Source: Candidatus Stahliibacteriota bacterium
GTDB lineage: Bacteria > Hydrothermota > Tepidihabitantia > SM23-42
DNA: 45,037 nucleotides
Reading direction: 5' to 3'
Assembly: GCA_030602565.1 (NCBI GenBank)
Contig: JAUVZL010000016.1
Location: forward strand, 1-45,037
The position numbers were made by a program, and so were the translations under genes. The notes beneath the pieces were generated by a model. That model searched no databases. It was given only the letters and a program-made list of their open reading frames with translations, and had not been told where the DNA came from. Position 1 is the stretch's first letter. Every line of letters begins with the position of its first letter. Positions 15,191-23,591 of the stretch are shown here, piece by piece.

Positions 15191-17761
15191 ATGAAAAAGA
15201 GCACATTCATCTTTTGCCTATGCACAACAATGCTCTTTGGTCAAATAAAGGGTGTTAAGCAGTTGGAGTGGATTGAGCCACATGGAAGGCAACCCTTAAC
15301 CTATAGCAAGTGGTGTTCTGTATGTCTTCACCAGTCCAAGCCAACAAGAATCAGTAGTGTGATGAGTAAAACATCTGGTCATAGACAAAACGTTGTTGAT
15401 ATTATAGTAAATGCACGTATCTACCCAGAACTTATCAATGAACTGACAGTTTTTACGCAAGACCTTGTCAATGCCGGATATTCTGTACAACTCGATACTA
15501 TATCAGGGATGTCCCATACTGCATTGAGAAACCATCTTGGTTCAATAGCCAACCTTCATGGCGCTATTTTTGTTGGTGAAATACCGATTGCCTGGTTCGA
15601 AACATCCGGCTTTGGTGGCTGGGAAGAATTCCCCCATGATTTGTATTTCAGTGATCTCGACGGTACTTATATCGATACGGATGGCGACGGCATCTATGAC
15701 GACCATACCGGCAATGTTGCACCAGAAATATGGGTTGGTAGACTCTATACGCGTGCTCTAACGTGGGATAGTGAAGTGCGCCTGCTCAAGAATTATTTCC
15801 ACAAAAATCATCTGTATCGGATTGACAGTCTAACTGTACAGCAGAGGGCATTATCCTTTGTCGACGATGATTGGTCATACTGGACAACGTGCTACCTTGA
15901 TCACATCTATAGCAACGTTGTGGTAATCAATGACAACCTTCAAACGATCGCCTCGAACTATCGAACTCAACTCAATCAAGGTTATGAGTGGATACATCTC
16001 TGTGCCCATTCCTCTCCATGGGGTCACACATTTAGGTACGGCTCCAGTGGCTATCGGGGCACTGTTTTTAATTATGAAATATTCTCTTTGGAGCCAAGCG
16101 CACTATTTTATAATCTATTTGCCTGTTCTGGAACACGCTTTGTCGAAGAGAATCACTCAGCAGGTTGGTACTTGTTTGTTGACCCGTATGGTCTTCTTGT
16201 CATTGGTAGTACAAAGACCGGCAGCATGTTGTATTTCGAAGATTTCTATTATCCGATTGGACAACAAAATATGTCGATCGGCGACGGATTTAAGCATTGG
16301 TTCACAACCTGGGGAGAAGAGGACTGGGATTGGTTCTACGGGATGAATATCCTCGGCGATCCAACCCTTAAACCCAGGGGTCAAGTCAAGTATGTCGCCG
16401 AGTCAGCATCAGCTTTTCCTCCAACATATGTGGGTGACTGGCAGACCCCTGAAGTAATTGCACCGGATCCAGAATCTGATGCATTTCCGAAAATCGGTGT
16501 ACGAAACAATGGTATTATATGGTCAGTATGGGAATCCGGAAGGTCGTATGTCAATGGTCGTTCAGAGATCTATGGTTCATACTACAATGGCAATGTTTGG
16601 ACAAATGCCATGACGATTGGACCGCATACTTATTGGGATTATTGTCCGGCAATCGGTTTTGATAACCAAAATAGACCGGTCACTGTGTGGGCAGGGTATT
16701 ATGCAGGGCAGTATGACCTTTATTACAGTATTTACACTGGTTCGTGGTCAGCAAGACAACTCCTCCATACGCACGACCCAGCATATGATGTAAGACCATC
16801 AATGATGCGCGATAATGTAAATAGACTATGGGTTGTTTGGGAATCAAGGCGCAATTTAAACAGTGACATCTATGCAGCATATTTCAATGGCTCGGTCTGG
16901 ACAACACCCCAGCAAGTAACAAACACTTCAGCCGATGAAAAAATGCCCGTCATAATTGCTGATAGCCTCGGGCACACTTGGGCATTTTACAGTCAACGCC
17001 ACGCAACAAAAAGCGAAATATGGGGTAGTTATTATACGGGTTCACAGTGGTTGACATCCGGACCTATTTCCGGAACTCAAAAACACGCCTTTCATCCCTG
17101 TGCAGCAGTTGATGAAAATGGGGATATCTGGGTGGTCTGGCAATCAGCTGACAATGGAAATGTTGATATCTACGCAAGCGTATTCAATGGCAGTAACTGG
17201 TCAACACCTGTTCAAGTAACAACCTCAGTAGAAAGCGATCTCTTTCCATGTTTAACGACCCATACCAGTGGCACGATCTGCCTGGTCTATCAGTCAAAAG
17301 CCACGGGTGATTGGAACATATACTACACCTATTGTGTTGATTCGACCTGGGTAATACCAGAGGTTGTCGCTGACCTTGCTGGTGCTGATCTCAATCCTCA
17401 AATCGCCTGCGATAGCACAGGTGAGCTGTGGATATGCTGGCAGAGCTATTCAAACAGCAACTGGGAAATAATGGTGACCCATAAACCTGGGTATGGGATT
17501 ATTGAACAAAACAATCACTCTCCAGAATATGCCCTTAACGTATCATCTACGGTCTTTTGTAAAAACCTCGGTATCACGACAAAACAAAAACATCAAGAAA
17601 TCGCTATTTATGATATTAATGGTTGCCTTGTACAACGGCTCATGTCTAATGACCAAAGACGTGCATCCTGGTCTGGACAAGGTATACCTGCAGGTATATA
17701 TTTCATAAGCACGATGGATAACACCAACTTGGTTGTCAAAAAAGTCTTGCTGCTGCGTTGA
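15191..17761 (+). CDS. Secreted C25-like (gingipain-type) peptidase with propeller and type IX sorting tail
   Basis: The 856-residue protein starts with a signal peptide. Residues about 60-390 resemble clan CD cysteine peptidases of family C25. The candidate catalytic histidine is H273 (HLCAHSSPWGH) and the candidate cysteine C312 (NLFACSGTRF). An acidic DLDGTYIDTDGDGIYDD segment looks like a calcium site. Residues about 410-765 are repeated blades with WxVWES, IYxSYYNGxxW and similar motifs, probably a beta-propeller. The last 80 residues (IAIYDINGCLVQRL, GIPAGIYFIS, KKVLLLR) match type IX secretion type A sorting tails. The protein should be exported and surface-attached or released. Confidence 0.8.
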   Translation: MKKSTFIFCLCTTMLFGQIKGVKQLEWIEPHGRQPLTYSKWCSVCLHQSKPTRISSVMSKTSGHRQNVVDIIVNARIYPELINELTVFTQDLVNAGYSVQLDTISGMSHTALRNHLGSIANLHGAIFVGEIPIAWFETSGFGGWEEFPHDLYFSDLDGTYIDTDGDGIYDDHTGNVAPEIWVGRLYTRALTWDSEVRLLKNYFHKNHLYRIDSLTVQQRALSFVDDDWSYWTTCYLDHIYSNVVVINDNLQTIASNYRTQLNQGYEWIHLCAHSSPWGHTFRYGSSGYRGTVFNYEIFSLEPSALFYNLFACSGTRFVEENHSAGWYLFVDPYGLLVIGSTKTGSMLYFEDFYYPIGQQNMSIGDGFKHWFTTWGEEDWDWFYGMNILGDPTLKPRGQVKYVAESASAFPPTYVGDWQTPEVIAPDPESDAFPKIGVRNNGIIWSVWESGRSYVNGRSEIYGSYYNGNVWTNAMTIGPHTYWDYCPAIGFDNQNRPVTVWAGYYAGQYDLYYSIYTGSWSARQLLHTHDPAYDVRPSMMRDNVNRLWVVWESRRNLNSDIYAAYFNGSVWTTPQQVTNTSADEKMPVIIADSLGHTWAFYSQRHATKSEIWGSYYTGSQWLTSGPISGTQKHAFHPCAAVDENGDIWVVWQSADNGNVDIYASVFNGSNWSTPVQVTTSVESDLFPCLTTHTSGTICLVYQSKATGDWNIYYTYCVDSTWVIPEVVADLAGADLNPQIACDSTGELWICWQSYSNSNWEIMVTHKPGYGIIEQNNHSPEYALNVSSTVFCKNLGITTKQKHQEIAIYDINGCLVQRLMSNDQRRASWSGQGIPAGIYFISTMDNTNLVVKKVLLLR

Positions 17762-17776
17762 ACAGAAATTTCATAT

Positions 17777-17819
17777 AAAGGAAAAAGGGGATAACATAAT
17801 GTCATCCCCTTTTTCCTTT
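17777..17819. terminator. Bidirectional terminator between peptidase and HU genes
   Basis: The inverted repeat aaggaaaaaggggat / atccccttttttcctt encloses a short loop and is T-rich on both strands. It lies between two convergent genes and can end transcription from either side. Confidence 0.85.
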
Positions 17820-17830
17820 GCATTAAGGAA

Positions 17831-18103
17831 TTATCTTACCGCCTTTTTCAAATCACGTCCAGCCTTGAATTTTGGCGCCTTCCTCGCAGGCACATGAATA
17901 GGCTCACCCGTACGCGGGTTACGTGCAGTTCTTGCCTTCCTCTTGGTAACTGAGAACGTTCCAAAGCCCACTAATGCTACTCTGTCACCCTTCTTAAGAG
18001 CTGTGGTAACTGAGCCCACAAAAGTATTCAACGCAACGTTCGCTGCCTTCTTAGAAATCTTTGCCTTTGCCGCAATCTTCTCGATTAGATCAGCTTTAGT
18101 CAT
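17831..18103 (-). CDS. hup: HU family DNA-binding protein
   Basis: The 90-residue protein has the full HU/IHF fold sequence: the N-terminal helix pair (MTKADLIEKIAAKA), VALVGFGTFSVTKRKARTARNPRTGEPI and the DNA-clamping arm RNPRTGEPIHVPARKAPKF. It compacts and bends DNA in the nucleoid. The ribosome site aaggaggtg lies seven bases before the ATG. It is a single gene with its own promoter. Confidence 0.97.
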   Translation of the reverse strand: MTKADLIEKIAAKAKISKKAANVALNTFVGSVTTALKKGDRVALVGFGTFSVTKRKARTARNPRTGEPIHVPARKAPKFKAGRDLKKAVR

Positions 18104-18134
18104 GTTTTTTCACCTCCTTTCCAATCATTAAATA

Positions 18135-18162
18135 ATTATACTGATAATTCCACATTTGTCAA
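18135..18162 (-). promoter_or_regulatory. Promoter TTGACA-16-TATAAT for HU
   Basis: On the minus strand TTGACA occupies 18162-18157 and TATAAT 18140-18135. A leader of about 25 bases with a strong ribosome site follows. Confidence 0.8.
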
Positions 18163-18361
18163 GCCCCAACTTAAGTATTCACAAGGCTTTGAGCCACGTC
18201 CGTGCAGGAGACTTAAGTTATACAGTGATTTGCGCAATCAATACTACAAAAACCCTCAGTAATCGTTGTAATTCAGGCATTTGCGCTATTTAATGCTGCA
18301 GCATTTTTTATTTGAAGCAGATGTTTAGGTATTTTGGAATTCTAAGATTTTGTCCACTCGG

Positions 18362-18389
18362 TTGACATGAAGAAGTCGTTGACTATAAT
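18362..18389 (+). promoter_or_regulatory. Perfect consensus promoter abutting pfkA start
   Basis: TTGACA (18362-18367) and TATAAT (18384-18389) are spaced 16 bases apart. The GTG start of pfkA is at 18395, six bases after the -10 box, and no ribosome site is present. The message is predicted to be leaderless. Confidence 0.85.
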
Positions 18390-18394
18390 ACTCT

Positions 18395-19369
18395 GTGCGA
18401 CCAAAGAGAATCGGTATCCTAACGAGCGGCGGCGATGCGCCTGGTATGAATGCCGCTATCCGCGCTGCCGTACGAACTGCAATACACTATCAAATAAGGA
18501 TATTCGGTTTTAAACACGGCTACAATGGCGTTATCAAAGGGGACATCGTCGAATTAAAACGCAACTCAGTCGCCAATATTATCCAGCGCGGCGGTACAAT
18601 CTTAGGAACTGCGCGCTCTGCGCAATTTACAACTGACCAGGGTATGGCAAAAGCTAAAAAAACCTTGAACCGATATAAAATCGATGCACTCATTGTAATC
18701 GGTGGTGATGGTTCAATGCGGGGCGCTTATGAATTTGCAAAAAAAACCAGGGTAAAAATGATCGGTCTTCCTGGGACAATTGATAATGATCTACTTGGCA
18801 GTGATTTCACTATTGGTTTTGATACTGCGGTAAATAGTGCCTTAGAAGCAGTCGACAAAATCAGGGATACTGCTTCATCTTTGGAAAGACTCTTTTTCAT
18901 AGAAGTCATGGGTCGATATGCCGGCTTCATTGGTTTGGCAGTCGGGCTGGCCGGCGGTGCTGAGGATGTCCTCATCCCGGAAACGCCGACTGACATACCT
19001 GGCTTGGCTAAGCAAATCAAACACAATATAGAAAAAGGCAAAAAATCCAATATTGTCATTGTCTCTGAAGGCGACGAAGCCGGCGATGCCTTTACTATCG
19101 CCGAGAAAATAAAGGCAATTTTGGATGAAGATTACCGCGTTGCGGTTCTCGGCTATATCCAGCGTGGCGGTGCGCCAACTGCGATCGACCGCATCCTCGC
19201 ATCCAAGCTTGGCTATGCAGCAGTCAACGGTTTAAAGAAAAATATGTATGGCTGTATGGTCGGCGAAATAAACAAAAAAATAGTCGACACGCCATTTGAA
19301 AAGACTTATTCAAGAAAGAAAAAAATCGATCCGGACATCTACACAATAATAAAAATCCTCGCCGAATAA
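18395..19369 (+). CDS. pfkA: 6-phosphofructokinase (ATP-type)
   Basis: The 324-residue enzyme phosphorylates fructose 6-phosphate, the committed step of glycolysis. It shows GILTSGGDAPGMNAAIRA at the start, IGGDGSMRGA (ATP-binding; glycine rather than aspartate at the discriminating position) and LPGTIDNDL (glycine rather than lysine). These residues point to ATP rather than pyrophosphate as phosphate donor. MGRYAGFIG and QRGGAPTAIDRI are also present. That is notable because the genome also encodes a membrane pyrophosphatase. Initiation is at GTG on a predicted leaderless transcript. Confidence 0.95.
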   Translation: MRPKRIGILTSGGDAPGMNAAIRAAVRTAIHYQIRIFGFKHGYNGVIKGDIVELKRNSVANIIQRGGTILGTARSAQFTTDQGMAKAKKTLNRYKIDALIVIGGDGSMRGAYEFAKKTRVKMIGLPGTIDNDLLGSDFTIGFDTAVNSALEAVDKIRDTASSLERLFFIEVMGRYAGFIGLAVGLAGGAEDVLIPETPTDIPGLAKQIKHNIEKGKKSNIVIVSEGDEAGDAFTIAEKIKAILDEDYRVAVLGYIQRGGAPTAIDRILASKLGYAAVNGLKKNMYGCMVGEINKKIVDTPFEKTYSRKKKIDPDIYTIIKILAE

Positions 19370-19403
19370 CCAATCTACTCACTATTCTATCGCCATTAAC
19401 AAT

Positions 19404-19462
19404 GTAGTGGTCTGATTCACCCACGCCCATCGTGGATGAGCGGGGTTCATCAGACTCCCCGT
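19404..19462. repeat. Hairpin repeat between convergent pfkA and radC
   Basis: The outer arms gtctgat (19410-19416) and atcagac (19449-19455) enclose a diverged version of the 30-bp cccacgcccc repeat. The unit starts with the tgtagt flank shared by other hairpins in this window. It lies between convergent genes and may stop transcription, although there is no good T-run. Confidence 0.6.
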
Positions 19463-19528
19463 TTGAGTTTAGAAATTGTGGTTTCGATATTGTTTGTGAT
19501 TTGGTGTCTTGGGATTTGTGATTTTCTT

Positions 19529-20209
19529 CTAAAGTAGATTATGCTGCGAAAATGAGTAAAATCCTTTTTCCGCAATGATAATGTGATCTACGATACGTAT
19601 ACCCATCAACTCACCGGCACTCCGTAATCGTTCCGTCACTTTCAAATCATCTTCGGATGGTTTTAATATGCCGCTCGGGTGATTGTGCACGAGAAAAATC
19701 GCACTGGCGTTTTCATTGAGGGCGAATTTGAAAACCTCGCGCGGATGGACCAGACTTGCATCGAGGATACCTTTTGAAATCGTCGTTTCGTTAATATGTG
19801 CGTTCCTGCCATCAACTGCCACAACCTTAAATAATTCATGTCTCAACCCGGAAATTAATGGGTAATAATAATCATAAATATCTTTGGGGTCTTTGAAAAT
19901 GATCTGCTCATCATTTTTCTTTGAGAGCGAACGTCTGCCCAATTCGAGTGCTGCGAGCATCGAAACAATCTTAGCTCTACCAAGACCTTTTATACTAAGC
20001 CGTTCAATTTCACTGACTGTTTTCTGGTTCAATTTCTTCAGGTTGCCAATTTTATTAAGGATCTCCTTAGCTAATTCAAGTGCTGATTTGTTCTTTACAC
20101 CTTTGCCAATAATAATCGCCAAAAGTTCCGTATCGGTTACACCATAACTGCCCTTTTGAAAAAACTTTTCTCTTGGCCGATCATTTTCTGGCCAGTCTTT
20201 GATTTTCAT
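19529..20209 (-). CDS. radC: RadC-family JAB/MPN domain protein
   Basis: The 226-residue protein has an N-terminal helix-hairpin-helix region (LSIKGLGRAKIVSMLAALELGRR) and a C-terminal JAMM metal-binding motif HNHPSG...PSEDD (H175, H177, D188). RadC proteins are widespread, and their role in repair is doubtful despite the name. It lies 16 bases behind the pyrophosphatase gene in the same direction and is likely co-transcribed with it. Confidence 0.92.
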   Translation of the reverse strand: MKIKDWPENDRPREKFFQKGSYGVTDTELLAIIIGKGVKNKSALELAKEILNKIGNLKKLNQKTVSEIERLSIKGLGRAKIVSMLAALELGRRSLSKKNDEQIIFKDPKDIYDYYYPLISGLRHELFKVVAVDGRNAHINETTISKGILDASLVHPREVFKFALNENASAIFLVHNHPSGILKPSEDDLKVTERLRSAGELMGIRIVDHIIIAEKGFYSFSQHNLL

Positions 20210-20225
20210 GTGTTTTTTATATTGT

Positions 20226-22310
20226 CTACTTAAATAGGGTCATGCGCAGCACAAAACCAGCTAAGGTAATCGATGACGTTGACATTAGCTTAATCAAAAT
20301 ATTGAGTGATGGTCCAGCCGTATCCTTAAATGGATCACCTACTGTATCACCGACCACTGCTGCTTTGTGCTCAGCCGATCCTTTTCCTCCAAGGGCTCCT
20401 TTTTCAATATACTTCTTGGCATTATCCCAGGCACCACCAGCATTCGCCATTTTCAAGGCAACCGCGAACCCAGATACCAAAGCGCCAGCAAGCAACCCGA
20501 CCACCGCACTCGGGCCTAACAGCACGCCGACAAGAATCGGTGCAATGATCGCCATAAAGGAAGGTATAATCATTTCTTTTTGTGCTGACGCCGTACAAAT
20601 TGTCACGACCCGTGCATAATCGGGCTTTGCCTTGCCTTCCATTAAGCCCTTTATGCTTTTGAACTGCCGACGAACCTCTATGACAACCTTACCCGCGGTT
20701 CGACTCACGGCGCGGATCGTCTGAGAACAAAATGCAAAGGGCATCATTGCGCCGAGGAAAAGACCGATCATAACTGCTGGATTCATTAAACTCAAGTCAA
20801 GTTTGTATCCGAACTGCAGAATCTGATCACGGTAAGCAGCGATCAAGGCAAGTGCAGTCAAAGCTGCAGAGCCGATTGCAAAACCTTTACCCGTCGCTGC
20901 TGTGGTATTGCCCAGAGAATCAAGCGCATCAGTCCTTTTCCTTACTTCGGCCGGGAGTTTTGCCATCTCAGCGTTCCCTCCGGCATTATCAGCCACTGGC
21001 CCATATGCGTCCGTAGCCAGGGTAATACCTAATGTCGAGAGCATCGCGACTGCAGAAATCGCGACACCAAACAGACCTAATTCTGGATGGCTCCCACCAC
21101 CGGACAGATAATATGCTGCCAGAACCGCCGCGACGACAGCAAGCACCGATGGCACCACCGAAATCATGCCAACGCTCAGACCTTCCAATATTACAGTTGC
21201 CGGACCAGTCTTAGCAGCTTGAGCAATGCCGCGCGTTGGCTTGTAATGGTCAGAAGTAAAAAACTCTGCGGTGTATCCAATGAAAACTCCAGCACCAAGT
21301 CCCGCAAGGATCGCCCAAAAAATACCAAAATTATCGGGTAATAGATAATAAATAATCAAACCTGAAATGACGGCGACGAAGATACCCGCACCCCACACGC
21401 CTCTTCTCAATGCCGCAAGCAGAGCAACTTGAGTTGCATCCTCTTTCGTGTATACAAGGAATGTTCCGATGATCGATGAAAGTACCCCAATAACAGCCAA
21501 CAGCAGCGGCAAAAGCACGCCCGTCATGCCCAGCCCCGCTGAAAATGCTAATGCCATCGTGGCAACTATAGAACCGACGTACGATTCATAGAGATCCGCA
21601 CCCATACCCGCCACGTCGCCCACATTATCGCCAACATTATCGGCAATCGTAGCCGGATTACGGGGATCATCCTCAGGGATATTCGCCTCGACCTTACCCA
21701 CAAGATCAGCCCCGACATCTGCTGCTTTGGTAAATATACCACCTCCAACGCGTGCAAAAAGTGCCTGAAAAGAAGCACCCACTCCATAACAGATGAGTGT
21801 TTGTGTCACAGCAAGCAGCCTCTCGTTCACAGGTAGACCACCGTAGTACCAGTTCAGCACGAAAAACCACACGCTCAAATCTAAAAGGCTCAACCCGACT
21901 ACGACGAACCCCATGACGCCGCCCGCACCGAACGCAACACGCAATGCACTGTTGAGGCTTGTCCGCGCTGCATTAGCAGTCCGAGCAGAAGAATTCGTTG
22001 CCTGTGTCATTCCAATGAAACCAGAGAGCGCTGAGAAGAAACCACCGGTAAGAAATGTAAATGGCACAAATGTCGGCAACAACCTATTGTATGAGAGAAT
22101 AAGAAGAAGAACAAAGATGACAGCAAAGATAATAACGACGATACGATACTGCCTCTTGAGGTATGCTCTGGCGCCTTCCCTGATTGCCTGTGCAATCTGC
22201 CGCATGACCTCAGTGCCCTCGTCGAACCTTCTGGTCGTCCATGACAGATAGCATGCAAACAGTAATGCGAGCAACGAGCCAGCGGGTGCTATCCAGAATA
22301 AAGGAAACAT
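20226..22310 (-). CDS. hppA: Membrane-bound pyrophosphatase, K+-dependent, probably Na+-translocating
   Basis: The 694-residue protein has about 16 membrane segments and couples pyrophosphate hydrolysis to ion pumping. The catalytic loops are intact (ADVGADLVGKVEANIPEDD, ADNVGDNVGDVAGMGADLYE, DAYGPVADNAGG, GDTVGDPFKDTAGPS). Alanine in GNTTAATGKG marks the K+-dependent class, whereas K+-independent pumps have lysine there. The glutamate in GADLYESYVG sits where Na+-transporting or Na+/H+-transporting members carry their gate residue. Ion specificity is therefore more likely Na+ (or dual) than H+ only; this is inference from known subclasses. Confidence 0.93.
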   Translation of the reverse strand: MFPLFWIAPAGSLLALLFACYLSWTTRRFDEGTEVMRQIAQAIREGARAYLKRQYRIVVIIFAVIFVLLLILSYNRLLPTFVPFTFLTGGFFSALSGFIGMTQATNSSARTANAARTSLNSALRVAFGAGGVMGFVVVGLSLLDLSVWFFVLNWYYGGLPVNERLLAVTQTLICYGVGASFQALFARVGGGIFTKAADVGADLVGKVEANIPEDDPRNPATIADNVGDNVGDVAGMGADLYESYVGSIVATMALAFSAGLGMTGVLLPLLLAVIGVLSSIIGTFLVYTKEDATQVALLAALRRGVWGAGIFVAVISGLIIYYLLPDNFGIFWAILAGLGAGVFIGYTAEFFTSDHYKPTRGIAQAAKTGPATVILEGLSVGMISVVPSVLAVVAAVLAAYYLSGGGSHPELGLFGVAISAVAMLSTLGITLATDAYGPVADNAGGNAEMAKLPAEVRKRTDALDSLGNTTAATGKGFAIGSAALTALALIAAYRDQILQFGYKLDLSLMNPAVMIGLFLGAMMPFAFCSQTIRAVSRTAGKVVIEVRRQFKSIKGLMEGKAKPDYARVVTICTASAQKEMIIPSFMAIIAPILVGVLLGPSAVVGLLAGALVSGFAVALKMANAGGAWDNAKKYIEKGALGGKGSAEHKAAVVGDTVGDPFKDTAGPSLNILIKLMSTSSITLAGFVLRMTLFK

Positions 22311-22375
22311 CTTATCCTCTTAGAATACATCAAATTCCTAAACCCAGCCCGTTTACAACGGGCATGGGTAAATGC

Positions 22376-23104
22376 CTAAACACCTAAATGCCTAAAAAAG
22401 CATATTTTAGGTGGTTTTCTCTTGTGTTCATTCTGTTCAATCCTAAATTTCAGCTTTTCAGCACAATTACCTTTGATTTGACTGCTTGAGATCTCCTGCA
22501 ATGTTCTATCGATCTCATCATATGAAAAGCCAATTTCGCCTTCATCAGTCTGTCCTTTCCAGAGACCTGCGCTTGGTGTCTTGTCTATGATCGTCTTGGG
22601 AACGTGAAGTACCTTGGCAAGCTCCCTTACTTCGAACTTATAGAGGTCACCAAACGGCAGAATATCGCAGGCACCATCACCATATTTTGTAAAGTAGCCA
22701 AGTGTTAACTCGGTTTTGTTCCCGGTGCCGCAGACGAGATAGTTATTGAGGTTTGCGTAGTAATAGAGAACGACCATTCTTAAGCGCGCTTTGATGTTGC
22801 CAAGGGCAACCTGATCACCTCCAGGTAGCAACTTCGTCAAATGACCGTAAACCGACGTCAAATCGATATACTCAGTCCGCACATTGAGCGCGTCTGCGAC
22901 CCTTGAAGCATCGTCTATATCTTGCACTTCTGATTCAATGGGCATGATCAATCCAAGACAGTTATCAGTGACTCTTTTCATGAGTGCCGCACACACTGCT
23001 GAATCCAAACCACCGCTCACCCCCAACACAAAACCCTTTGTCTGGGATTCATTCAATTGTTTTTTCAACCATGCAACGATTTGTGTAGTAACATCTTCCC
23101 TCAT
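22376..23104 (-). CDS. nadE: NH3-dependent NAD+ synthetase
   Basis: The 242-residue protein carries the N-type ATP pyrophosphatase loop GVSGGLDSAVCAAL near residue 28, and the later motifs CGTGNKTELTLGYFTKYGDGACDI and KTPSAGLWKGQTDEGEIG. It converts deamido-NAD to NAD using ammonia and ATP. The glutamine amidotransferase domain of the larger type is absent, hence the ammonia-dependent form. It is a single gene with its own promoter. Confidence 0.95.
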   Translation of the reverse strand: MREDVTTQIVAWLKKQLNESQTKGFVLGVSGGLDSAVCAALMKRVTDNCLGLIMPIESEVQDIDDASRVADALNVRTEYIDLTSVYGHLTKLLPGGDQVALGNIKARLRMVVLYYYANLNNYLVCGTGNKTELTLGYFTKYGDGACDILPFGDLYKFEVRELAKVLHVPKTIIDKTPSAGLWKGQTDEGEIGFSYDEIDRTLQEISSSQIKGNCAEKLKFRIEQNEHKRKPPKICFFRHLGV

Positions 23105-23114
23105 ATAATCAAAG

Positions 23115-23142
23115 ATTATACAAAAAACTAATTAAAAATCAA
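23115..23142 (-). promoter_or_regulatory. Promoter TTGATT-16-TATAAT for nadE
   Basis: On the minus strand TTGATT (23142-23137) and TATAAT (23120-23115) precede the ATG at 23104 by ten bases. That leaves a leader of only a few nucleotides and no room for a ribosome site. Confidence 0.7.
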
Positions 23143-23556
23143 GAGTTACATATGTATATTTTTAAAATTTTGTGTAGTTGCCTCTACCTGAGGCAGACAG
23201 GTGATTTATCAGGTGTTTCCCAGCCCCTGTAGTTGCCTCTGCCTGAGGCAGACAGGCCTGCCTGTGCGTCGCACCTGTCTGCCCTGTCTGCGTCGCCAAC
23301 GCGACAGGCAGGCGTGCCAACGGTACAGGTAGACGCAGACAGGTGATTTACCCACGCCCCTTATGAAGGAGCGGGGTTTACCCACGCCCCTTATGAAGGA
23401 GCGGGGTTTACCCACGCCCCTTATGAAGGAGCGGGGTTTATCAGGCATCCTTCACTTCTCGAACACTATTTCGGTATTTCGCTAATTACCAAAATACCAA
23501 ATTGGCACACTAACGCAATTCTCATTAATCACAATATGTTTGTAGCGAAAATACAA
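23143..23556. repeat. Intergenic repeat block with triple 30-bp array
   Basis: No gene is supported. The sequence is built from tgcctctgcctgaggcagacagg-like palindromes (23170-23350) and the exact triple array at 23351-23440. The minus-strand frame across it simply repeats a ten-residue unit and is not a credible protein. Confidence 0.75.
23351..23440. repeat. Three exact tandem copies of a 30-bp unit
   Basis: Units at 23351-23380, 23381-23410 and 23411-23440 are identical, head to tail with no spacer. Single copies with the same flanks occur at 6434-6463 and, diverged, at 19418-19447. The absence of spacers rules out a CRISPR array. Slippage or unequal crossing-over of a single unit is the simplest origin. 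Confidence 0.9.
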
Positions 23557-23584
23557 TTGACATCAGGTTCTTATTCCATATAAT
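23557..23584 (+). promoter_or_regulatory. Promoter TTGACA-16-TATAAT for the restriction-modification operon
   Basis: TTGACA (23557-23562) and TATAAT (23579-23584) lie just before the ATG at 23592. The message is predicted to be leaderless or nearly so. Confidence 0.8.
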
Positions 23585-23591
23585 TCATTGA

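Noticed and set aside
18285-18310. Terminator at the tgctgcagca palindrome
   Set aside because: The palindrome has no loop and does not follow a gene end in the right direction, so a hairpin is unlikely.
23351-23440. Possible CRISPR array
   Set aside because: The three 30-bp units are directly adjacent with no spacers, and the same unit occurs singly at other places.
23209-23448. Minus-strand frame with repeated GKPRSFIRGV units
   Set aside because: It is only the translation of the tandem repeat, with no start signal or family similarity.
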